NCBI GenBank assembly: GCA_030522415.1
Contig: CM060106.1
Location: forward strand, 26,437,967-26,501,966
DNA from: Channallabes apus
Taxonomy: Eukaryota; Chordata; Actinopteri; Siluriformes; Clariidae
DNA length: 64,000 nucleotides
Reading direction: 5' to 3'
Below the pieces are notes generated by a model. That model worked only from the letters and a program-made list of their open reading frames with translations, ran no database searches and was not told the origin of the DNA. Below are positions 54,919 to 64,000 of the stretch, piece by piece; position 1 is the first letter of the stretch; each line of letters opens with the position of its first letter. Position numbers and translations under genes: made by a program.

Positions 54919-55944
54919 TATGTGAAAATAATATATAATTAATATATTTTCCCCCTATACTACGTGTTTTTTTTTATATAGATTATTTTATAATCAAATT
55001 CGTTTGGTGCAATTTGTAAATCATAAACCTATTAATTTATGTTGTAATATTTGATAGAGGTTATGTTGGGGGGGCAATCAGTGGCAGGGAGGCATTTTAG
55101 CGCATAACACCGGTACGCAGCGTTTCTGAAAGATTTAGCTCCAGCAGGCTGTAACAGGAGAAGATCTAAAAATATTTTTATTTGTAAAAACTTCTTTGTC
55201 CACTCCGGAGCAAGAAAATATGCGATTTGTCATTTTTGTGTGTTTATTTCTTGATAAACAAATGAGATCATCTCGGTTCACCTCCAGTGCTCAAATATCC
55301 CCCTCTTGGTCGGCGACTGCGAGTGACGTCACTCCCCATACAATCCCGCCCCACAGTATAGACCCGCCCCTGACGCTGATTGACAGGTTTCTGTGTAACG
55401 TGTTGGAAATGCAATTGCAAATGGATTAGCGATTGCGTTTGAATTTTGGCCGGCTTGACGCGCGGCGCAGAGAAAGTGAAAAAGCAAACGTGGTGATTGA
55501 TTTTGCTATTTAAATATGACAGGTTCATGACGTGTAAGACCTGGGAAATACAAATGCAAATGGACTTTGTTTGTTCATTTGAAATGTGACAGTCAGTGTG
55601 CGCTCGCAAAGGCGAATCAGCAAACGGTAATGCAAAGTTTGCAATTGCATTTGAATTATGGCACACTTTGTGCGTCCACATATGGGAAACGCAATTGCAA
55701 ATGCTATTTGCAATTGCATTTGAATATTGTCCGCGATATCGTTCCATATGTATGTATTTTTATTTTGCTGTTTGTTATTCAGTTTATTTTTGTTTATAAC
55801 TAAAACCTTGGTACAGTATGTAACAATATTTGTTATTTTATATAATAATAGTCACTATTATTTCAGTGAATACCTAAGTTAAAAAGATTGAAACTAAATT
55901 TTGACTTGGAAAATGAACAAGTCTTGGTTTACGAGTACCGAGTG

Positions 55945-56509
55945 TCGGAGCCGGACAGTATCTGAGTTCATTTACTTGAGTACAGTACTTAAGTACAATT
56001 TTGAGGGATCTGTACTTTACTCGAGTATCATTTTTGGGGAGTACTCATGACTTTACTCAAGTACATTTGAGAGGCAAATATTGTACTCTTTACTCCGCTA
56101 CATTTCCATCCACAAGCGCGAGTACCCGTTACTTCTTCTAAAAAAAAGGAAAAAAGAAAAATCTCAGAAACCCTCAATTTGTTGTTTCCCTCTCGGATTG
56201 TGCAGGCGCCACTGATTGGGACAGCCTATCAGCAATCAGCTTCAGTTTTCTGCCAAAGTCAACTCCATGGTCAGATAATGATTTAGATAAGAGACGAAAC
56301 CATGGATGAAACAATGGATGAAGACGCAGCAGGTCCATTACGGGGAATGTGCCAACCCGTGGCCCCACCTCGCCAAACTATTTCAATTTTCTGTAAAAGT
56401 TAATGATAGTTTTCGCTTCAAGTGTTTGCTGTGTTTACCAAAACAGAACTACTACTACATCACCGCCTACAAAAATTCATCCTCCAACTTGCAGAGGTAT
56501 GTCAAGGTA
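55945..56509 (+). repeat. hAT-like 5' end with BED zinc-finger exon
   Basis: 55960-56130 resembles the subterminal region of fish hAT elements (GTACTTTACTCGAGTA, ACTTTACTCAAGTAC, ACTCCGCTACATTTCC). A following exon reads NPWPHLAKLFQF, then FRFKCLLCLPKQ and SSSNLQRYVKV, a BED-type zinc finger (Cys-x2-Cys; the first His of the usual pair is Tyr), ending at donor AAG|gtatgt (56509). Plus strand, opposite to the hAT C-terminal exon at 51995. Confidence 0.65.
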
Positions 56510-57399
56510 TGTACATTGAAATAAACTTCCTTACATTTCTAAGCTAGATTCTAGCTACAGAAAAGTGCACTAAATGATTGGCTAGCTGCGATAATGCAGC
56601 TTTTTACATTCTCGGTTACGTTTGGGTAGTCGAAGCCACATACACCCGCCAATTTGCCATATTTTATTTTGTGTTTGTATGCATGTGTGTGCAGTGCGCG
56701 TGTAAAGCAAAAGCAAGTCTCATTAGAGAGGATAAAAATTCATGTTCTCTCTCTGTTCAAGGCTCAGCCTAATCTTTACATGTATGTTGCGTGCGTCATT
56801 GGAGACCGTGACTTTACTTCCTTAAAGTAAAGGATTATAGTGATAATATAGTAATATATATAGTGATTCCATTAGTGTGTCGCTCAATCGAGTGTCATTA
56901 GAGAGATTTCTTGTTTATTTTTCCGATCAAACACACACACAAACGGAAACACTTATCTGTCGGGATTTATTTAAAGTAAAGTGCAAGTTCATTTGTTTTT
57001 TACTTAATATTTTGTGTTACAGTAATTATTTTTATGTATACATTTTTTTGGGCTGTGGAATGAATAATTTGAGTTTCCATTATTTCTTATGGGAAAATTA
57101 GATTTGATTACGAGTGTTTTGAAATACGAGCCCGCTTCCGGAACAAATTGTGTTTGTAATCCAAGATTCCACTGTAGTTATAACCAGGAAGTGACATGAA
57201 TTTAAGCATGTTTACATAGTATTTGTAATATAGTTTGTATTTTGTGACCAAAAAAAGAAAAGCGCCAGACGCAATTGTTTATGGATAGACAAGTCTTCAC
57301 GCTGCAATTACAGCTGAATGTTCTCTGTGAAATGTCCTTATCAGCTTTTCCCCCACATGGATCCTGATCTTCCTGCTCATTCTTTCAAAAATCTGTCAA

Positions 57400-58235
57400 G
57401 CCTTATAGATGGAGACATTTTGGCCTAAATATAGATTTGGCCTACAGGTTCTTGGTTTTGAACCACTTTATTGTAGTTGTGGCATTGTCTTTAGGTTTAT
57501 TATCCTATTAGAAGGTAGAACCTCAATTCTTAGTGTCAGGAACAGGATTTCTTTTAGAATTGCCCCGTATTTGGTTCTGTATGCTTTCTGTTGATAAGAC
57601 TCTGGAGATGGCCATTCATCCTTTCATCACAACCCGCCTTGACCATTGCAACTCTCTTTATGGTATTTCAAAATCTCAAATCGCCCGTTTTCAACTGGTT
57701 CAGAACGCCGCTGCTAAATTTCTCTTGAAAAAGAAAAAAAGGGATCATGTGACTCCGCTTTTGAAGGCCCTTCATTGGTTGCCTGTTCAATTGAGAAAAC
57801 ATTTTAAAATTGTACTTTTTTTTTTAAATCGTTACACCACCAAGCACCCATCTACTTATCTGAATTGCTGCACCATCATACCCCCCTGAGAAGTTTGAGA
57901 TCCTGTGACCAGAACCTCCTCTTAATCCCACACTCCAGACTCAAGCGTAGAGGTGACTGTGCTTTTTCGGTTATTGGTCCTCGTCTTTGGAATGACTTGC
58001 CAATTGATATCTGAATGGCTCCTAGTTTGACTATTTTTAAATCCCTTTTAAAAACCCATCTGTTTTCCCCGGCCTATTAAGCTCTACTGTGCCTATTAAG
58101 TTTTTGTGTTTCTGTTTGCTTCTTTTCTTTTAGGCTGTTATCATGTACTTTTAACTTTTTATGATGTTATGATGTGGATGTACAGCACTTTGGTCAGACT
58201 CGCGGCTCTTGTAAATGTGTTATATAAATAAACTA
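57400..58235 (+). repeat. L2/CR1-like LINE 3' fragment
   Basis: The frame at 57533-57889 has TTRLDHCNSLYG, LVQNAAAKFL and LHWLPVQLRKHFKIV, the ORF2 C-terminal signature. The following sequence in another frame has a PRLWNDLP block, and the 3' end TACAGCACTTTGGTCAGACT with TATATAAATAAA is typical. Truncated at the 5' side. Confidence 0.82.
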
Positions 58236-60388
58236 AACCAGTTTCTCAGTACCTGCTGACAAAACAAGCTCACCTGCTTCACTATGGCGATTCTCAGGGC
58301 TGTCAGCCATGTTTGGGTTTCAGTAAAGTCCAAAAAGTTCATATTTAGTCTTATCAGTCCAAACAGGATTTTTTCCAGCTCTGCTTTTTTCAATATATAT
58401 AATTTTAAAGCCCAGCTTTCTGGAAGCTTTGAGCAAGAGCTATATAAGCAGCTGCTTCCATTCGTTTAGTCGAACCTCTCCATCTCCTTCAGACCTACCA
58501 CTGGTCTTCAAGTTGTTGTTGTCTGACTAATTGTGTCTTTAGCTGGCAAAACCCTGGGGTTGTGCCATATTCTTTTCATTTATGTAATAATGGCTCTTCT
58601 GCTAAGAACATTACTGAGTCGATTATATACCAATATAATCACTGTAGGCTTACACTTAAGATTCTGAGATGAACATATTCTTCAGTCTCAAAGAATCCTG
58701 GCTTGACTTCTACTGAAACTTTGAATCTCTTCAATTTCTTTGATCATAGAAACAATAAAATTTGCATTGGTTTGGTTTCAGAAGTTTGGCAAAAGTTTGA
58801 CTGTTTGTGCCAGTGACGGAGGTTTGGTTCTCCAATATTTGCACATTTATTTAATTTTGTAATGTAAATCTGTATCTAGTTTTTAAATAATATTTCACTG
58901 AATCAGTGTGCAGTTCAAATCCCTTTTTTTTCTTCAATTCCTGAGATGATGCACCCCCTAGTGGCAGTACGAGTAGTTCACTGAGAGATTTATTAAGATT
59001 TAATGAGGACTTTGTTACATAATTATTCTTTCAAATATAATTCATTAGACATAACAAATGTTTATTTTCAAGTATTAGTGAAATAACCATCTAAAATAAA
59101 ATTCACTGACCCACTGTTTTTCACTGAGATAAAAATTTCAGTAACAAAAAAAAGTATCAAAAGGTCATAAATTACAGACCATAATATATATAAATCATGA
59201 TTTCAAATAAATCTGTACATGACAATACATCTGTGATGAAGCACATACATACTTATCAAATGATCAAACGTAGCACCGACACAGCCGTGGATCTATGAGG
59301 ATATGATTTGATTCTGCGCATTCCCTAGTCGAGCACCATGTGTTATAAAATGCATAAACTATGAGAAGTCCCATAGGGTTGTACCTGGGCACAGACGTTA
59401 TTGGGTGGCTGTGAGATCACAAGTACATGACCGGAATATTTTAACGTATAACTATCAGATGTGTGTTCAGATATATTATTCAGGGGTCAAAAGGTCAAAA
59501 TTTAAATACCAGCTAGTGTCCTAAGCAAAGCTGTGAATAAAGGTAGAAAATATTACGAGATGTCTGCTTCTAGATTAGGCTGTACTAATTATGGGTTGTT
59601 TCATTATGCAAAGAAGACATTTTACTTTTTCTGGAACTGACATTGAAGTGGGAATAAATATGAAGAACTTACATCTTTAAAGGGTCAAGCCATGGAATAT
59701 GTAGAGGATGCAAGCAATGCATGTGAAAGAATACCAAAGAAATTTAGTGATCATGTTTTATGAAAATCAGTGTTCAAAAGCAAAATGCTTTGAGCTGTGA
59801 CAAATGCAGAAAGTGGATTTATTTATTAGCTCTACTGGTGTTTATATTTGTTTTTGCTGTTTTCTTAGGGTGTGGACCAGTGGTCAAGTACTGTAGCACT
59901 TTAAATCTAAAGAAAGTAAGTGATATTTTTACAGGTTAAAAAGATTGACTTGTTGCCACAGCAACAATAACATGATGGCAAGGATGGACATCTGAATGTT
60001 CCAGTTCTCCTTGCATATTCTATCTGTTTTCTTGTGGATAGTCAGATATGGTGTGTCATGGCAAAAGATGTCCATGCACATACTGTACTTCCTACATCCC
60101 CATATATCTATTCTACTTACATAATTAAATCTAATATTCTAAAACCGGCTTTACTCATTCACACCAGAACTGTTATTAATAGATCGAAATCGAATTGGTT
60201 CATTTATACATCATTGCCACAGCATACTCCATCCAGAATATAAACAGGATTAGTTATTGAGAGGGAAAATGACTGGGATTACAGATACCCAAAATACTGG
60301 GACCTGGTTCTACTTTAGCACCTTTACCTGACCGACAAGAAAACTTAAATAAATCTCTAGAAACCCCACAGCCTATAATCTGTTTGCT
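58236..60388. other. No gene seen
   Basis: About 2.1 kb of AT-rich sequence without recognised frames or clear repeat ends. It is 3' of the lysyl oxidase-like stop and may contain that gene's 3' UTR near 60000-60388. Confidence 0.4.
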
Positions 60389-60532
60389 TTATCCGCCGTC
60401 TCCTTCTCCTTCCCCTCTGTCCAAAGGCAGGGTGAGAGGATGATGAAGGAGAGTTTTTGCTTTTCTGGTCCCTCTGACGTTAATTAGAGGAAGTTGTTCG
60501 AAATCCTCAACCCCTGCGCTGTATGCGCCACC
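60389..60532 (-). CDS. Lysyl oxidase-like gene, last coding exon
   Basis: Secreted copper amine oxidases that oxidise lysines in collagen and elastin. This exon starts after TTTACAG with GGAYSAGVEDFEQLPLINV, which follows the Cys-His-Thr-Gly block of the previous exon, then a longer tail, RGTRKAKTLLHHP to GEGEGDGG, and a TAA stop at 60389. Known LOXL2/3/4 proteins end about 20 residues after this point in a short NNL-type end; the Gly/Glu-rich tail here is longer. The phase (one base carried in) matches. Which LOXL paralogue it is cannot be settled from this piece. Confidence 0.75.
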   Translation of the reverse strand, partial: GGAYSAGVEDFEQLPLINVRGTRKAKTLLHHPLTLPLDRGEGEGDGG

Positions 60533-60853
60533 TGTAAACAAGCAGACATGACCCGTAAGTACATTTGAGCTAAACACTAAATACTGTCCGGTTCATATAC
60601 TGTATATCACCAACAGAATAAAATGACTGAAGAAAAGTGGAAGTAAAATAACGATAAAATAATTCATAAACAGAATTATTGATTTATTTCAATCATGGAT
60701 CCATTTTCCACTGGCCTTCATTAGAGTTTAATGATGGTTAGTATTTCATTCATTTTAAAATGTTAAAAATTGTTTAGCTTTGCCATTAGATTAACTTTTA
60801 CAGTTCCGTGGAGACCTTATTTCAATCTAGAAGTAAATAAACTGTTCACTTAC

Positions 60854-60965
60854 CTGTATGGCATCCGTACAGGTAGACTCTTCCACCATCATACCTGCAT
60901 CTGCATCGCATCACATTATTCTCAAAGTCAGACTCGGCCATATCCAGTGAGGGGTTCACCTCCAC
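60854..60965 (-). CDS. Lysyl oxidase-like gene, penultimate coding exon
   Basis: 112 bases between CTGTAG and ACAG|gtaagt. Reads [20 protein letters not shown], then [18 protein letters not shown]. This is the C-terminal end of the LOX catalytic domain (VNPxxxVAESDFxNNxxxCRCKYDG, xxNCHTG), with Cys-x-Cys as in the LOXL4/LOXL3 group. Upstream exons with the copper site and the quinone residues are not in the window before the L2 copy at 61692 and must lie beyond 64000. LOXL2, 3 or 4; LOXL4 slightly favoured. Confidence 0.82.
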
Positions 60966-61691
60966 CTACAGGAAGTGAAGCACAATCATTGACCACATCG
61001 AAAAGGTATTTTAATAACTAGGGCTACTAGTATACTGTAACACTGTCATATATACTTTTTATACAACACTTAGTTCTGACCGAGTAATCTGATTGGACAG
61101 GAGCCATTCCGAGAGTAGTGATAATAGATGGCAACAGCACTGTGATGTTTAACTATATGTATCACTCTGTGTCTCAGCTGTTATCATAAATGTTAATTAC
61201 ATTAACTGTCGGTCGCCGGCATCTATGAAAGTACAGCAGGTTTGCAGTACTGCGGGTAGAGCAGCTGCCTGACAAAACGCACATTCCAAAACCATTGACA
61301 GAAGCAGTTTCAGCAAGAAATCACATCTGATAACGTTTTAAACAAAACACTGGCTCCTTAGAAATGGCTTCTTGAAAAGTTTTTTTGAATCGCCTCTGAA
61401 CCATCCTTGTTGCTTTATTTATGGCTACAAAGGCACCTAGGCTGAATCCCAAATCACACTCCAACTCCTAATCAGGTATGTACTTAGCGTACTTGGTGTA
61501 CTCGGTACTTGTACGTGATGTGTAGGACAATGTATTGACTGAGCTATCTGGTTAAAATGAACAAAAATCATAATCCGTTGATACTAAATGGGTTTGTGGA
61601 ACTGTTGTAGAAAAGCAACATCAAATTCGAGGCATCACAGCTGTACTGATATTCAGCATAACGGCACTCTAAAAACGCTCAATTGTTTTTA
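60966..61691 (-). other. Intron of the lysyl oxidase-like gene
   Basis: Sequence upstream of the penultimate exon; nothing further recognised up to the L2 insertion. Confidence 0.4.
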
Positions 61692-64000
61692 GATAATTGG
61701 AAGACCTTTGAGGGCAAAGCTGGCCTGTTAGGGCGGGACGGTGTCCATCCCACTCGGGAAGGTGCTGCTCTCATTTCCTGTAATATAGCTCATAGTCTCA
61801 GTAGAGGTCTAGTTAATCGGTGACAATCCAGAGCCCAGGCCAGGGAGCAGACAGACAGGCTAAACCAACCGTCTGCTAGCTGCATAGAGTCGTCACTCAG
61901 GGTTCACCATATTGAGACTGTGTCTGTTCCCCGAGCTAAGCAAAAATGTAGAAAGACTCAGAAAGTCTGTTTCAATAATCTAATTAACATAAAGACCACA
62001 AACTCGGATCATACTGAATGCGCAGCCGGCACCTCTGATCTGAAGCTAGGATTGTTAAATATTAGATCTCTCGCATCAAAAGCAGTTATTGTTAATGAAA
62101 TTATCACAGATCAGGCGTTTGATATACTCTGTTTAACTGAAACATGGGTTAAACAGGATGAGTATGTAGCTCTAAATGAAGCTAGTCCTCCTGGATACAG
62201 CTACATACACCAGCCTCGGTTAACTGGTAGAGGAGGAGGCGTCGCAGTTATTCACAATGATAATCTGTGTATCATACAAAAACACGGACACAAATTTAAC
62301 TCATTTGAAATTCTCTATAGTAACATAAGTCTATTTAAGTATATTAAATCAGCTCAGTCGATTCCACTAATTATAATTTACAGACCTCCAGGGCCGTATT
62401 CTGAATTTCTTAGTGAATTTGCAGATTTCATCTCAGACCTGGTCGTTTCTGTAGACAAAGTGTTAATTGCTGGAGATTTTAACATTCATTTTGAGAATCC
62501 AGAAGACCCTCTGAGAACAGCATTTATGTCCATACTGGACTCCGTAGGCGTAAATCAGTGTGTAGTAGGACCCACTCATAAAGCAGGTCACACTTTAGAT
62601 TTAGTAATATTCTTCGGATTAATTATAAGAAATGTATTCACAATTCCACTGTCTGAAATTATCTCAGATCACTATCTTGTCTCCATTCAAGTGTGTCACA
62701 GTGATAATGTACGCACAGCACCGCGCTACCGTATTAAACGTACATTCACATCAACTACCACTCAGAGTTTTATCAGTATATTATCTCCCAGAGTTACCAA
62801 CTTCGATTAGGTCACCGTCTGATCCCACAGAACTCGATCAGGCGACTGAATATTTAGAGTCGACACTTCGTTGTACCTTAGATAATGTAGCTCCAGCTAA
62901 AAGAAAAATTATTAGAGATAAGAAACTTGCTCCCTGGTATAACGATCACACGCGCACTTTAAAACAGACTGCTCGGAAATTAGAGCGTAAATGGCGTCAA
63001 ACTAAATTGTTGGTATTTCAAATAGCATGGAAAGAGAGCATCCTGAACTATAGGAAAGCTCTTAGTGTAGCTAGATCAACGTATCTCTCCACTCTTATAG
63101 AAGAAAATAAAAATAATCCTAGATTTTTATTTAATACCGTAGCCAAATTAACCAAAAATAAGACCACTACAGAAATCTCCACAACAACATCATGCAATAG
63201 TGAGGACTTCATGAACTTTTTTAATAATAAAATTGTAAATATCAGGCATAAAATTGAGGCTTTGAAACCGAACAATGTAATTGATACAGATGTTAACCTA
63301 GCCATGTCAGATTCAAACCTAAAATACTTTACTCCTCTTGAAGAGAATGAACTAATTTCACTCATCTCTTCTGCAAATTCATCAACCTGTATATTAGATC
63401 CTATACCGACACATTTTCTTAAACAGATTGTACCAGTAATAACAGAACCGCTGTTGAGAATAATTAATTCCTCACTCAGCATTGGTTATGTTCCAAAATC
63501 TTTTAAAGTAGCAGTTATCAAACCAATAATTAAGAAACCTGACCTCGACCCCTGTCAGCTGTCCAATTACAGGCCAATATCAAACCTCCCCTTTATCTCT
63601 AAGATTCTGGAAAAGATAGTAGCGGAGCAGCTATGCTCATATCTACATAGAAATGGCATACATGAACTGTATCAGTCAGGATTTAGGCCTCATCACAGCA
63701 CAGAAACAGCACTCGTTAAAGTAGTAAATGACCTCCTATTGGCCTCTGATCAGGGTTGTGTAACTATGCTTGTATTACTCGACCTCAGTGCAGCTTTTGA
63801 CACTATTGATCACGCTATTCTTCTTCACAGATTAGAAAATGTAGTAGGAATTAAGGGTGCAGTCCTCTCCTGGCTCAGATCCTATTTGACCGATCGTTAT
63901 CAGTATGTAGACTTAAATGGTGATTATTCTGCATGTTCTCTAGTGGAGTTTGGCGTTCCGCAGGGTTCAGTTTTAGGCCCACTGCTTTTTTCCCTTTACA
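61692..64000 (+). mobile_element. L2-type LINE, younger copy of the 7099-10307 family
   Basis: Plus-strand LINE, truncated at its 5' end in the last part of ORF1 ([12 protein letters not shown] near 61730-61770), so it lacks most of ORF1. ORF2 follows from 61920 and runs off the window. It probably lies in an intron of the lysyl oxidase-like gene, opposite in direction to it. Confidence 0.9.
61920..64000 (+). pseudogene. L2 LINE ORF2, endonuclease and start of reverse transcriptase
   Basis: Starts at GTG (GTGTCTGTTCC), like the copy at 32557. 296 codons: [30 protein letters not shown] and SDHYLVSIQ of the endonuclease. A shift near 62780-62810 moves it into the next frame, where the linker ([13 protein letters not shown]) and reverse transcriptase follow: [10 protein letters not shown] near 63570, [12 protein letters not shown] near 63680, [15 protein letters not shown] near 63780, [13 protein letters not shown] near 63955. 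Otherwise intact up to the window end. Confidence 0.9.

Larger units (their letters stand above)
52516..55746. mobile_element. Foldback element: two 700-base inverted arms around a Tc1
   Basis: The left arm (52524-about 53215) and the right arm (about 55045-55747) are inverted copies with only scattered differences. The arms carry repeated CAAATGCAATTGCAAA motifs, a CpG-rich patch (GACGTCACTC, GGGGCGGG) and a shared GGAACGATATCGCGG end. TATGTATG lies at both borders (52508-52515 and 55747-55754), a possible 8-bp target duplication. No transposase of its own. Open frames in the arms are by-products of the repeat. Confidence 0.78.
50998..57177. mobile_element. Large inverted-repeat DNA element (about 6.2 kb with later insertions)
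   Basis: The ends ACAGTGGAACCTCGGATTAC (50999 on) and the complement at 57160-57177 are inverted copies. The similarity continues inward for about 280 bases (left to about 51285, right from about 56930) including CCCGACAGATAAG/CTTATCTGTCGGG and a (TG)n/(CA)n tract. TA dinucleotides flank the ends, as in Tc1/mariner/Tigger-type transposons. The interior holds hAT pieces, a foldback element and a Tc1. Confidence 0.7.

Overview
The window looks like nuclear DNA of a bony fish. It has split genes with GT-AG introns, many Tc1-type DNA transposons, L2- and I-type LINEs, tRNA-derived SINEs, hAT-like and hairpin elements, a damaged endogenous retrovirus and long simple repeats. The mix of repeats suits a teleost, possibly a catfish or relative, but the species cannot be fixed from the sequence alone.

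Host genes. Two can be recognised, both on the minus strand. (1) An atlastin gene, closest to ATL2, runs from a start codon at 19333 down to a stop at 3696 in 12 exons with canonical splice sites and matching phases. The conceptual protein is 464 residues. It is open throughout but odd: the G3 motif DxxG reads DTQA, and the protein stops inside the first half of the membrane hairpin. The second membrane helix and C-terminal tail that atlastin needs for membrane fusion are absent, and a polyadenylation signal overlaps the stop. (2) The last two coding exons of a lysyl oxidase-like gene (LOXL2/3/4 group) lie at 60389-60965; its upstream exons are off the window. A third, unnamed terminal exon is only possible, at about 36264-36344.

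Layout. 1-3.3 kb: L2, Tc1 and L1 fragments. 3.7-19.3 kb: the atlastin gene, whose introns hold an L2 relic with a nested MITE, a TTAA-flanked hairpin element with two tRNA-like modules, and a Tc1 fragment. 19.35-24.9 kb: a nearly intact I/Nimb-type LINE on the same strand, with its 3' end against the atlastin start codon. 25.8-34.8 kb: a 29-bp minisatellite split by a 4.97-kb L2-type LINE. 34.8-35.2 kb: a complete tRNA-type SINE. 37.5-44.0 kb: a degraded retrovirus with leader hairpins, gag, pol remnants, broken env and a 3' LTR but no 5' LTR. 44.5-50.7 kb: Tc1, L2, L1 and Tc1 relics. 50.9-57.2 kb: a set of nested inverted repeats, with a Tc1 inside a foldback element inside a larger inverted-repeat element. 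57.4-58.2 kb: an L2-like 3' fragment. 60.4-61.0 kb: the lysyl oxidase-like exons. 61.7-64.0 kb: a younger copy of the 7-10 kb L2 family, running off the window.

The elements do not form one pathway. The main biological points are the altered, truncated atlastin with a LINE at its start codon, the repeated covarying hairpins in the retroviral leader, and the nested palindromes.
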